Source: Acidobacteriota bacterium (GTDB lineage Bacteria; Acidobacteriota; Thermoanaerobaculia; Gp7-AA8). From it: a stretch of 64,000 nucleotides of DNA. Under the pieces are notes generated by a model. It was given only the letters and a program-made list of their open reading frames with translations. It did not search any database and was not told where the DNA came from. A program made the translations under genes and the position numbers. Shown piece after piece: positions 33,102-41,310 of this stretch (positions are counted from its first letter, which is position 1; each line of letters opens with the position of its first letter). The stretch covers positions 248,001-312,000 of the forward strand of contig QHVT01000008.1 in NCBI GenBank assembly GCA_003223645.1. Reading direction: 5' to 3'.

Positions 33102-33118
33102 TTCGCACTACCCTCTCA

Positions 33119-33124
33119 TACAAT
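33119..33124 (+). promoter_or_regulatory. -10-like TACAAT six nt before ruvX
   Basis: TACAAT, then CCCCTC (6 nt), then GTG. The predicted +1 coincides with the start codon, so the mRNA would be leaderless. No -35 is recognisable. Confidence 0.5.
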
Positions 33125-33130
33125 CCCCTC

Positions 33131-33553
33131 GTGTGCGTAATCGGCATCGACTTGGGCGCGCGCCGAATCGGCATCGCGGTCAGCGACTCCGGCATCCTGG
33201 CGACGCCGCATTCGGTGATGCGCAACGAGGGAGACGTGATCGCGAAGTTGGAAAATCTGGCGCGCGAGCTCGACGCGGACACGTTCGTCGTCGGCATTCC
33301 GAAGCGCGCGCACAGCAGCGCCGGCGAGGAAAAGTTCCGCGACTTCGCCGAACGGCTGCGGCAGAGAACCTGCAAACAGGTCGTGCTCTGGGATGAGAGT
33401 CTCTCCACCGTCGAAGCGATGGAACGGCTGCGCGCGGCCGGCCGCAACCGGCGCGACGCGCAGAAGGACATCGACATGTACGCGGCAGCGGTGATTCTTC
33501 AGTCGTATCTCGACCGAAGGGCGGACCAAGCCATGGCCGGGAGGCCGTCATAG
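33131..33553 (+). CDS. ruvX: RuvX/YqgF Holliday-junction resolvase-like nuclease
   Basis: A 140-residue RNase H-fold protein required for late 16S rRNA processing and proposed as a Holliday-junction resolvase. Motifs: IGIDLGARRIGIAVSD (first Asp), TFVVGIPKRAHSSAGEE, VLWDESLSTVEA (second acidic site) and a terminal QKDIDMYAAAVILQSYLD. The GTG at 33131 is chosen because the open frame upstream runs through the repeat and the protein begins properly there; the -10 box position supports it. mltG follows 32 bp later, a common pairing. Confidence 0.93.
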   Translation: MCVIGIDLGARRIGIAVSDSGILATPHSVMRNEGDVIAKLENLARELDADTFVVGIPKRAHSSAGEEKFRDFAERLRQRTCKQVVLWDESLSTVEAMERLRAAGRNRRDAQKDIDMYAAAVILQSYLDRRADQAMAGRPS

Positions 33554-33585
33554 CCGCGCGCCGCGAGAAACGCGGCTGCCGCAAA

Positions 33586-34608
33586 GTGGGGCAGTCGCTG
33601 TTGACGATCGCGATCTTCGCCGTGCTCATTGGCGCCGGCGCGACGTGGTTTTTCTGGCGCGCGCTCAACACGCCGTACAAGGGCTACACCGAAACCGCGA
33701 AGCGCGTCGAAGTGCGCCGCGGACAACGCACGTCGACGATCCTGCAGCAGCTGCAGAAAGCGGGCGTGCTGCGCGACGAATGGATCCCGCTCGTCTACAT
33801 GAAGCTCCTCCGCGCGCGCGACTCCGTGAAAGCGGGCGTGTACGAATTCGACAAAGCGATGTCGCCGATCGACGTGATCGACAAGATGGTCCGCGGCGAC
33901 GTCGTGCTGAAAACGATCACCATCCGCGAAGGACTCGATCGTTTCGCCATCGCGCGCCTCTTCGCCACCGAAGGACTCGGCACGGAGAAAGAGTGGAAGA
34001 AGGTCACCGACGAAGGGGACTTGATTCACGACATCGCACCCGAGGCGGATTCACTCGAGGGATATCTGTTTCCTGACACGTACAAGTTCGATCCCGGCAC
34101 GCCGGCGTCGACGATCGCGAAGGCGATGGTCGCGAACTTCCGCCAGCATTGGGGCGGCGAGATCGCGCTGATCAGCAACGGTCTCAACGTCCATCAGACC
34201 GTGACGCTCGCGTCGATCGTCGAGACGGAAGCGCAGCAGCCGCGCGAGCGCCCGATCGTCGCGTCGGTATACCTGAATCGCCTCAACCGCCACATGCTCC
34301 TCGGGGCCGATCCGACCGTGATCTACGCGCTGAAACTCGCGAATCGCTGGGACGGCAACATCCGCAAAAGCGACCTGCAGATCGACTCGCCGTACAACAC
34401 CTATCGCAAGCCCGGCCTCCCGCCCGGCCCGATCGCCAACCCCGGACTCGCATCGCTCCGCGCCGCCGCCGCCCCCGCGACCACGCCGTACCTGTACTTC
34501 GTCGCGCGCAACGACGGCTCGCACGTCTTCGCGACAAACATCAACGAGCACAACGCGAACGTGGAGAAGTATCAGCGGCAATACTTCCGCGATTTGCGCA
34601 GACGCTAG
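33586..34608 (+). CDS. mltG: Endolytic murein transglycosylase MltG
   Basis: Cleaves nascent glycan strands in the periplasm; 340 residues, normal length. An N-terminal membrane anchor (LLTIAIFAVLIGAGATWFFW), a LysM-like subdomain, and the YceG core with the catalytic Glu in LASIVETEAQQPRERPIVASVYLNRL near 205-230, then LGADPTVIYAL and YNTYRKPGLPPGPIANPG. The GTG at 33586 is the only reasonable start between the ruvX stop and the anchor. It is likely co-transcribed with ruvX. A mirrored repeat hairpin follows the stop. Confidence 0.94.
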   Translation: MGQSLLTIAIFAVLIGAGATWFFWRALNTPYKGYTETAKRVEVRRGQRTSTILQQLQKAGVLRDEWIPLVYMKLLRARDSVKAGVYEFDKAMSPIDVIDKMVRGDVVLKTITIREGLDRFAIARLFATEGLGTEKEWKKVTDEGDLIHDIAPEADSLEGYLFPDTYKFDPGTPASTIAKAMVANFRQHWGGEIALISNGLNVHQTVTLASIVETEAQQPRERPIVASVYLNRLNRHMLLGADPTVIYALKLANRWDGNIRKSDLQIDSPYNTYRKPGLPPGPIANPGLASLRAAAAPATTPYLYFVARNDGSHVFATNINEHNANVEKYQRQYFRDLRRR

Positions 34609-34610
34609 TT

Positions 34611-34700
34611 TGCGAATTGAGAATTGTGAATTGTGAATTGTGAATTGTGGACGAGGCCGCCTCTAAATCCACAATTCCCAATTCACAATTCTCAATTCGC
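34611..34700. repeat. Mirrored GAATTGT heptamer hairpin
   Basis: The left arm is gaattgagaattgtgaattg with more 7-bp copies. The right arm is cacaattcccaattcacaat and the copies after it. This AT-rich hairpin sits in the mltG/pseudokinase gap and fills most of it. Confidence 0.9.
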
Positions 34701-34765
34701 TTCCCCCCTCCGCTCTCTCTGATATCCTTTCCCAAAACCAACACCACCTCCGGGGGTCCACCATC

Positions 34766-36679
34766 ATGGCTGCGCGGAACAAGCCGTACGATCAGTTCGG
34801 TCCGTACATTCTTTTCAAGAAACTCGAGACCGACTCGCTGGGAGATCTGTGGCGCGCGGGACGAGTCGACGGGACGCAGCTCGGCCCCACGGTCGCGGTG
34901 CGCCGTCTCCTCGGCGGCAACCGCGCGGCGATCAGCGCGAACGCGCAGTCGGTGGCGCAGCTCCTTCCGCAACTGAGCGGAACGTCGTTCGCGCGCGACC
35001 AGGTCGTCGGCGTGATCGACGGCGTTCCGTACATCGCGTACAGCTATGCGGGCGGACGCTCGCTGCGCCACATCATCGACCGCGCGCGCGGCGGCAACGG
35101 CGTCGCGCCGAATCCGCTGCCGATCGATCAGGCGATCATCATCGCGGAGAAAGTCGCGCTCTCGCTCGCGACCACCGCGGAGCTGCGCGACGGCGGCGGC
35201 CAGCGTCTCTCGCACGGCGCGCTCATCCCGCAGTTCATCTGGATCACCGACGACGGCGAGATCCGCGTCGCCGGCCAGCAGCTCGGCAGCGGTCTGATGG
35301 AATCCCTCGGCGATCAGAAAGTCAGCGCCGACATCGCGCGCTACTTCGCGCCGGAGTCGCGCAACGGCGCGATCATCAAAAACGCCGACGTCTATTCACT
35401 CGGCGCGATCCTGTTTCTCCTCGTCACCGGACAGGAGCCGCCCGACGCGGCGACGGCGAGCGCGTTCGGCGCGGCGGTGCGCGCGGCGAAGTCGATGACC
35501 GGGACGCCGGTATCGGACGACATCCGCGTGATTCTCGACAAGTCCTTCAACCTCGATCCGTCGATGCGCTACGGCTCGATCGGCGACATGAAGCAGGCCG
35601 TCTCCGCGCTCGCGCACAGCGGCAAGTACTCGGCGACCACGTTCAATCTCGCGTTCTATCTCAGCAACCTGCTGAAGAAAGAGATGGAGAGCGAAGCGCT
35701 CGATCGCGAGAAAGAAGCGAAGGTCAACGTCGCACCGTACGCCGACGTGCCGAAAGCCGCGCCGGCTCCGGTCGCTGCAGCCCCGGCGGTCGCTGCAGGA
35801 TCGATGTTCACTGCGATCGATTCGCCGAAGAAGAGTAAGGCGCCGCTCGCGATCGCGGCGGTCGTCGTGCTCGCGCTGATCGGCGCCGGTGCGTACTTCG
35901 CGATGAACAAAAAGTCCGCGCCGCTGCAGCCGCAGGCGAATGTCGCCGCGGCAGCGGCCGTGCCGCCGCCCGTGAAGCCGCGCGTGATCTCCGAGCCGGT
36001 CGCGGTTTCGGCGACGCCGGCAACCGGCACGATGAGCGACGAAGAACGGCGCAAGAAAGCGTTCGAAGACGCGGTCGAAGCGCAGGTGCGGTCGAAGAAA
36101 GACGCCGAGATGATGAAGCTTCAGGAAGTCTTCATCGCCGAACTGACGAAGAAGCAGTCGAAGAATGCGCCCGTCATTTCGACACCACCTTCGGCCGCGC
36201 CGCAGGAGGACGATCGCAACACGCCCAGCGCCGCGCAGCTCGATCAGCAGCGCCGCGAGACCACGCAGCCTGCCGAGGCCGCGGCCGTGCCGAATGCAGT
36301 GACGCAAACGCAGGCGCCCGCACCGGCGATCTCGCAGCCGGTCAACACGCCCGCGCCCGCGGCGCAAGTCGCCGGCCTCCGCGAAGGCGACGTGGTCGAT
36401 GTCGGCTCGCTCGACTCGATCCCGCGCCCGCTGCGCCCGATCGCGCCGGTGTATCCGACGATCGCGCGCCAGCAGCGCATCGCCGCGACGATCATCCTGA
36501 CCGCGTTCATCTCCGAGACCGGAACGGTGACGGACGTGCACGTGCTGCGCGGCGACCCGCGCTTCGGCCTCAACGACTCGGCCGTGCGCGCGATGCGCGG
36601 AACGAGATTCTCGCCGCCGCAGAAAGACGGCAAGCACGTGAAGACGTGGCTGCCGCAGACGATCGAATTCAAGCCGTAA
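34766..36679 (+). CDS. Pseudokinase-TonB C-terminal fusion, membrane-spanning
   Basis: A 637-residue protein. Residues about 10-290 follow the protein-kinase fold (VAVRRLLGG in the lysine strand; DVYSLGAILFLLVTGQEPPDA as the alpha-F region), but the catalytic loop lacks HRD (RLSHGALIPQFIWITDDG) and DFG is replaced by VAGQQLG, so it is probably inactive. A single helix lies at about 353-375 (APLAIAAVVVLALIGAGAYF), then a long Ala/Pro linker with a coiled-coil-like segment. The TonB C-terminal domain is at 555-637 (PIAPVYPTIARQQRIAATIILTAFISETG). It would couple a cytoplasmic pseudokinase sensor to periplasmic TonB-type contact with outer-membrane receptors. Confidence 0.82.
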   Translation: MAARNKPYDQFGPYILFKKLETDSLGDLWRAGRVDGTQLGPTVAVRRLLGGNRAAISANAQSVAQLLPQLSGTSFARDQVVGVIDGVPYIAYSYAGGRSLRHIIDRARGGNGVAPNPLPIDQAIIIAEKVALSLATTAELRDGGGQRLSHGALIPQFIWITDDGEIRVAGQQLGSGLMESLGDQKVSADIARYFAPESRNGAIIKNADVYSLGAILFLLVTGQEPPDAATASAFGAAVRAAKSMTGTPVSDDIRVILDKSFNLDPSMRYGSIGDMKQAVSALAHSGKYSATTFNLAFYLSNLLKKEMESEALDREKEAKVNVAPYADVPKAAPAPVAAAPAVAAGSMFTAIDSPKKSKAPLAIAAVVVLALIGAGAYFAMNKKSAPLQPQANVAAAAAVPPPVKPRVISEPVAVSATPATGTMSDEERRKKAFEDAVEAQVRSKKDAEMMKLQEVFIAELTKKQSKNAPVISTPPSAAPQEDDRNTPSAAQLDQQRRETTQPAEAAAVPNAVTQTQAPAPAISQPVNTPAPAAQVAGLREGDVVDVGSLDSIPRPLRPIAPVYPTIARQQRIAATIILTAFISETGTVTDVHVLRGDPRFGLNDSAVRAMRGTRFSPPQKDGKHVKTWLPQTIEFKP

Positions 36680-36689
36680 GCATGGCTCT

Positions 36690-36795
36690 CGCACGCCCGA
36701 GCCCGAGCCCGCTTCCGCGCCCGGGGTGGGGGGCGAGCGAAGCGAGGTAAACCCACCGCCCCGGGCGCGGGCTCGGGCTCGGGCTCGGGCGTAGG
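36690..36795. repeat. Mirrored CCCGAG/CTCGGG hairpin
   Basis: The left arm is gcccgagcccgagcccgctt, the right arm gcgggctcgggctcgggctc, built from 6-bp units. It follows the pseudokinase-TonB stop by 10 bp and with the next element fills the convergent gap. Confidence 0.88.
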
Positions 36796-36831
36796 TGATC
36801 AGCGCGGCGCCAGTGTCGTCCCAATGGCGGC

Positions 36832-36940
36832 AAATGTCATCCTGAGCCGCGAAGACGGCGAAGGATCCCCCGCCGACGAAGCGAGCAACGTTCTTTGCGC
36901 GGGGGATTCCTCGCCGTCCACGCGGCTCGGAATGACACGA
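36832..36940. repeat. TGTCATCCTGAGCCGCG long palindrome
   Basis: The arms tgtcatcctgagccgcg and cgcggctcggaatgaca are paired imperfectly around gaaggatcccccgc/gcgggggattcctcgcc. It ends 3 bp before the stop codon of the convergent GT-C gene, so it is a plausible bidirectional terminator. Confidence 0.85.
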
Positions 36941-36943
36941 TGA

Positions 36944-38269
36944 TCACCGCGGCGCGACGGACACTTCGAAGTAGCGATCGCGCGCGATGCCGGCGAGGCG
37001 CGCGCGATCGCGCGCGAACGTAACCGCGCCGCGACCTTCGCGCACGATCACGCGCGCATTCGGATTCGACTCGCGACGGAGATACGCGGCGTGCGCGCCG
37101 AGGCGATCGTCGATGAGGGCGTTCGGCGCGAATTGCAGTGCAGCGATCGGCGGCGAGATCGTGCGATGCACGATCGTCAGCGCGGGCCACGTCCAGACGA
37201 TCAGCAACGCGATCAATGCAGCAAGCGCGATCGCGCGGAATCTGCGCAGCGCGTCGATCCCCTCGGCCGCGAAGATCGCGATGAGCGGCATGTAGGCGAT
37301 CGAGAAACGGCTCGTGCTGTGAAAGTCGAGGTAGAGCCACGCGAAGATCGCGAACGGGCCGAAGATCGCCAGCGCGAGCAGAACGTGCGCACGTCTTCGC
37401 GCGAGCGCGATGAGCGCGAGCAGCGCGAGGACGATGTTGATGGCGGGCGCGCGGAACGGACGGAGGAAGAAGTCGTCCGCGACTTTGATCAGCGACGGGC
37501 GGATCGGCGCGAGGAACGAGTCGGTCGTGCGGATGTAGTGCTCGTGCTCGCGTAATGCATCGCGATAAGAGGACCATCCTCCGCTCGCGATCGCGGCGCC
37601 GCCGTAGCTTGCGATCAGGATGATTGCGAGGAGAAGGACAGCTGCAATTCGTCGTTTGCTGTGCACCACTCCAAGAACGAATGGAACGAGTCCGATCAGC
37701 AGATTCTGCGGACGAAATCCTGCGGCGATGCCGAGGACGATTGCGCCGGCGAGAAGTGCGCGGGTGTCGCGGCGGCCGCGCAGGAGCAGCGCGCAGGCGA
37801 AGAGCGACAGCACGAGTGACGGCACGTCGCTGAAGGCGGTGCCGCCGTAGAACCAGACGTTGGGCATGAACGCGAGCACGAGCGCGGAGCCGAAGGCGAC
37901 GAAGAACGATGCGCCGAGCTCACGCGCTAAAAAATACGCGGCGGGAAAGACGAACAGCGAGGCGACGAACACGATCGCCTGCAAGGCGTGGAACTCGTCG
38001 TGAAACGGAACGAGCTTGACCATTGCTTTTGCAAGCGCGATGAAGAGCGGGAAGCCGGGCGGCTGCGGGTGATAGAGACGCACGTCGTAGTCGCGCACGG
38101 CGAGCGCGAAGAGCGCTTCGTCCCAGTCCCACAGCGTGCGTGAGAGCGCGGGCCAGCGCGTGATCGCCACGAGCGCGCTCGCGATCCAGACAATGTGGCG
38201 ACCGCTGCCCTCAGCGGTCGCGGTGCCGCTGAGGGCAGCGGCACCCACATTTACTGCTGCGGGTTCCAT
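36944..38269 (-). CDS. GT-C family glycosyltransferase (ArnT/PMT-like), paralogue 1
   Basis: A 441-residue polytopic membrane enzyme that would transfer sugar from a polyprenyl-phosphate donor at the periplasmic face. The first loop holds the acidic motif LWDWDEALFALAVRDYD, followed by YHPQPPGFPLFIALAK and a YGGTAFSDVPSL loop, all diagnostic of the family. The ATG at 38269 lies 18 bp inside the end of the paralogous gene. Residues about 7-25 are the translated 56-bp palindrome (38194-38249), placed between the start codon and the first helix. It lacks a large C-terminal periplasmic domain. Confidence 0.85.
   Translation of the reverse strand: MEPAAVNVGAAALSGTATAEGSGRHIVWIASALVAITRWPALSRTLWDWDEALFALAVRDYDVRLYHPQPPGFPLFIALAKAMVKLVPFHDEFHALQAIVFVASLFVFPAAYFLARELGASFFVAFGSALVLAFMPNVWFYGGTAFSDVPSLVLSLFACALLLRGRRDTRALLAGAIVLGIAAGFRPQNLLIGLVPFVLGVVHSKRRIAAVLLLAIILIASYGGAAIASGGWSSYRDALREHEHYIRTTDSFLAPIRPSLIKVADDFFLRPFRAPAINIVLALLALIALARRRAHVLLALAIFGPFAIFAWLYLDFHSTSRFSIAYMPLIAIFAAEGIDALRRFRAIALAALIALLIVWTWPALTIVHRTISPPIAALQFAPNALIDDRLGAHAAYLRRESNPNARVIVREGRGAVTFARDRARLAGIARDRYFEVSVAPR
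38194..38249. repeat. 56-bp double-hairpin palindrome at the N-terminus of a GT-C gene
   Basis: Identical over 56 bp to 9224-9279 and in the same reading frame (VGAAALSGTATAEGSGR). It lies in the junction of two overlapping glycosyltransferase genes. Confidence 0.93.
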
Positions 38270-40041
38270 GAGAGCGCGTCCACGCGCAGGCCGAGGTCGC
38301 GCGCGTCGTCGGAGCCGCCGCGCGCTTTCGGATTCACCGTTCCGCTGGTGAGAATGCGCAGCTCGTTCGGCGCGTCCTTGCGCGACGGCACGGTCCACGT
38401 CTTGTCGATGTCCGACTTCGTCGCCGTGAATCGCTCGATCGTCGCGCCGTTCAGTTGCACTTCGATCGCCGGCGGCGCGTCGAGTCCGTCGAGTGGCGCG
38501 TACGCGCGCAGCCGCAGTTTCCCTTTGCCGCGCAGCACCGGCAGCTTCGTCGTCGACTCCGCGCCCATCCAGCGGAACGCGCCTTCATCGCCGTACCAGC
38601 CGTGGCCGAACACGACGACCGACGATGCGCGGCCGACCGATGCTTCGAAATTGCGGCGGCGCATCACGCGCCACAGCCTCTTGTGCGGCCAGACCCAGTT
38701 GTGCGCGCCGGGCACGACTTTCAGGTCGAGCACCCACGCGTCGCCGGACAGCAGCGAGATTTGATCGGGCTCGTCGTAGTACACCGTGTTCGGACGATCG
38801 CCGAGAAAAAAATGCGCCTGCGGCTCGATGCCGCCGTGCACGAACACGAGCTCGCCCGGCTTGGCGTTGCGCAGAATCCACTGCAATGCGGACACGAGCG
38901 GCGCGTCGCTCTTGCGCTGCAGCTGCAGCGCAGGCCACGTCCATACGACGAACAGGACCACGAAGAGCGCGCAGAGCGTCGCTTGCACGCGCGGACTACG
39001 GCGCGCGATCACGCCGAGTCCGTCGGCGGCGAGGACGGCATGCACGCACAAGTACGCGATCGAGTAGCGCGTCGCGGCGGCGAAGTCGAGCTGGAACAGC
39101 ACGAGGATCGCGAATGGAACGAACATCGCGAACAGCAGCAGCGGCGCGCGGCGGCGCGTCGCGATCGCGTGGATGAGCGAGACGAGCGCGAGGATCGCCA
39201 GCGCGACCGTCTGCTGCCGCTGCTGAATCGGCCAGAGGAAAAAGATCTTCGCGATCTGTCCGAGCGGCGGCCGATAAGGGTTGTGATACGAGTCGATGTC
39301 GTGCACCCACTTGCTCTGGATGCGCACGGCTTCGAGGTAGTCCTTCATTCCGCCCGACTCGATTGCGGCGCCGGCGTAGCTTCCGCCCGCAATCGCGCCG
39401 CCGATGAGAATTGCCAGCAGGACCGCGACGAACGAGCGGCGTCGGATCTGGTAGTACGTCGCGAGCAAGGCGGGCACGACGCCGATCAGCAGATTCGTCG
39501 GACGGATGCCGGCGGCGATGCCGAGCACCGCCGCGCCGAGGAGGTACGCGCGCGTGTCATCGCATCCGCGCAGAAGCAGCGCGCACGCGATGAAGCAGAC
39601 CGCAATCGCGGGGACATCGCTGTATCCGGTTCCGCCGTGCAGCCAGACATTCGGCAGAAACGCGAACAGCGCCGCGCCGCCGACCGACGTCGTGAAGTCG
39701 AAGCCGAGCTCGCGCGCGAAGAAGAAGAGCGCGGGAAACAGGCACATCGCGCCGAGGACCACCACGACCTGCAGCGAGCGGAACTCGGAGACGCCGAGGA
39801 AATGCACGACCTTGGCGGCGGCGACGAAGAGCGGATAGCCGGGCGGGTGCGGGTGATAGGCGGCGACGTTGAAGTCGCGCACGCCGAGGGAGAAGAGACC
39901 CTCGTCCCAATCAAACATCGAGTGCGCGAGCGCGAGGAGCCGCGTGAGCGCGATGACGACGGTCAGGATGAGGAGAACGTTCTTCTGCGCGCGAGACAAA
40001 CGGCACCATTCTCGCAAATTTGGCCCGGCGATGGCCGGCAC
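38251..40041 (-). CDS. GT-C family glycosyltransferase (ArnT/PMT-like), paralogue 2
   Basis: A 596-residue enzyme with the same opening as its neighbour: FDWDEGLFSLGVRDFN (acidic loop), YHPHPPGYPLFVAAAK, LHGGTGYSDVPA, about ten helices, then a C-terminal periplasmic domain of about 180 residues (LVFVHGGIEPQAHFFLGDR ... VEVQLNGATIERFTATKSDIDKTWTVPS-type beta-sandwich). It transfers a sugar to an unknown glycan or protein. It overlaps the paralogue by 19 bp and is divergent from topoisomerase IB with a 51-bp gap. A duplication followed by loss of the C-terminal domain explains the pair. Confidence 0.87.
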   Translation of the reverse strand: MPAIAGPNLREWCRLSRAQKNVLLILTVVIALTRLLALAHSMFDWDEGLFSLGVRDFNVAAYHPHPPGYPLFVAAAKVVHFLGVSEFRSLQVVVVLGAMCLFPALFFFARELGFDFTTSVGGAALFAFLPNVWLHGGTGYSDVPAIAVCFIACALLLRGCDDTRAYLLGAAVLGIAAGIRPTNLLIGVVPALLATYYQIRRRSFVAVLLAILIGGAIAGGSYAGAAIESGGMKDYLEAVRIQSKWVHDIDSYHNPYRPPLGQIAKIFFLWPIQQRQQTVALAILALVSLIHAIATRRRAPLLLFAMFVPFAILVLFQLDFAAATRYSIAYLCVHAVLAADGLGVIARRSPRVQATLCALFVVLFVVWTWPALQLQRKSDAPLVSALQWILRNAKPGELVFVHGGIEPQAHFFLGDRPNTVYYDEPDQISLLSGDAWVLDLKVVPGAHNWVWPHKRLWRVMRRRNFEASVGRASSVVVFGHGWYGDEGAFRWMGAESTTKLPVLRGKGKLRLRAYAPLDGLDAPPAIEVQLNGATIERFTATKSDIDKTWTVPSRKDAPNELRILTSGTVNPKARGGSDDARDLGLRVDALSWNPQQ

Positions 40042-40092
40042 GGCCGGCAGCGCCGGTTGGCCAGGCCTTCCTGGGACGTTGTCGCAAATGGC

Positions 40093-41184
40093 ATGATCTC
40101 CGCGGAAAATTCTCGAAAGGGCGTGCGACGCCGCTGGTACCTCGATCTACACGGCATCCGGCGCGAAGGCACGAAAGAGTCCGGCTTTTCGTATCGTCTT
40201 CCGAACGGCTCGATCGTCAGCGATGACAAGGTGCTGGCCCGGATCCGCAAGCTGCGCATTCCGCCGGCGTGGCGGGACGTGCGCATCGCCCGCGGCGACG
40301 CCGCGCCGCTCCAGGCCGTCGGCGTCGACAAGAAAGGACGGACGCAGTATCTCTACCACTCGCGCTTCCGCGCGCAGCGCGAGGAAGCGAAGTTCAAGCG
40401 CGTGGTGGAGTTCGGCGAGTCGCTGCCCGCGCTGCGCCGCCGCGTGCGCGCGGACTTGAACCGTGGAAAGCACGCCTCCCGGCGTGACGACGCCCTGCAG
40501 CGCGAGCGCGTGCTGGCGTCGATGGTGCGCCTCATCGATCAGGGATTCTTCCGCATCGGCAACGACAAGAGTGCGAAGTCGGAGTCGACGTTCGGCCTCT
40601 CGACGATCCGCGGCTCGCATGTGAAAGTCGATCGCGACGTCGTGCTGTTCGAGTACGTCGGCAAGTGGCGGAAGAAACAGAAGCGCGCGGTTCGCGACCA
40701 CGACGTCGCGACGATCATCGAGCAGCTCAAGAAAAAGCGCGGCGCGGAGCTGTTCAAGTTCCAGCAGAACGGCAAAGTGTGCGACGTGAAAGACCGGCAC
40801 GTGAACGAGTACATCCAGTCGATCATCGGCCGCGACTTCACCGCAAAAGACTTCCGCACCTGGGCCGGCACGTTGTTGTGCTCGATCGCGCTCGCATTGC
40901 AGGAGCAGGGCGCGAGCAAAGCGGAGCGCAAACGACGCCTGCGCAAAGCGATCACCGCCACGGCGGAGCAGCTCGGCAACACGCCCGCGGTCTGCCGCTC
41001 GTCCTACATCTGCCCCCGGCTCATCGACGAATACACGAGCGGACGGCCATTCGAGATGCTGCGCAAAACGCGGCGGGGAAACCCGGTTTCGCGAACGGGG
41101 CTGTCCATCGAGGAGAAGGCGCTGTTGAAGTTTCTGCGAGAGACCATCGCGGATCGGCGGCGTGCGCCTCGGGCCGCCGCGTGA
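40093..41184 (+). CDS. Type IB DNA topoisomerase (poxvirus-like)
   Basis: A 363-residue bacterial/poxviral-type topoisomerase IB that relaxes supercoils by a 3'-phosphotyrosine intermediate. N-terminal beta domain RRRWYLDLHGIRREG, the DNA-clamp segment IPPAWRDVRIA, the catalytic Arg block GLSTIRGSHVKV, and the active-site Tyr in VCRSSYICPRLIDEY. The ATG at 40093 is chosen as the first start after the divergent gene; the much longer open frame upstream is antisense to the GT-C gene and not coding. It is followed by a repeat hairpin and a convergent gene. Confidence 0.92.
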   Translation: MISAENSRKGVRRRWYLDLHGIRREGTKESGFSYRLPNGSIVSDDKVLARIRKLRIPPAWRDVRIARGDAAPLQAVGVDKKGRTQYLYHSRFRAQREEAKFKRVVEFGESLPALRRRVRADLNRGKHASRRDDALQRERVLASMVRLIDQGFFRIGNDKSAKSESTFGLSTIRGSHVKVDRDVVLFEYVGKWRKKQKRAVRDHDVATIIEQLKKKRGAELFKFQQNGKVCDVKDRHVNEYIQSIIGRDFTAKDFRTWAGTLLCSIALALQEQGASKAERKRRLRKAITATAEQLGNTPAVCRSSYICPRLIDEYTSGRPFEMLRKTRRGNPVSRTGLSIEEKALLKFLRETIADRRRAPRAAA

Positions 41185-41185
41185 G

Positions 41186-41308
41186 GCGCAGAGGCTCAGA
41201 GGCTCAAAGGCTCAGAGAACCCCTATGAGCCCCTGCGCCTCTGAGCCTCTGCGCCCCTGCGCCTCTGCGCCCCTGCGCCTATGAGCCTATGAGCCTGTGA
41301 GCCTCTGC
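41186..41308. repeat. Mirrored 8-bp GAGGCTCA tandem-repeat hairpin
   Basis: The left arm carries three 8-mers (gaggctca, gaggctca, aaggctca). The right arm is a longer run of tgagcctctgcgcccctgcg-type units. It fills the convergent topoisomerase/protease gap. Same family as 8275-8375 and 47418-47500. Confidence 0.9.
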
Positions 41309-41310
41309 TC

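Noticed and set aside
38455-40092. N-terminal 546-codon extension of the topoisomerase IB frame
   Set aside because: Antisense to the GT-C gene and compositionally non-protein-like; topoisomerase homology begins at 40093.
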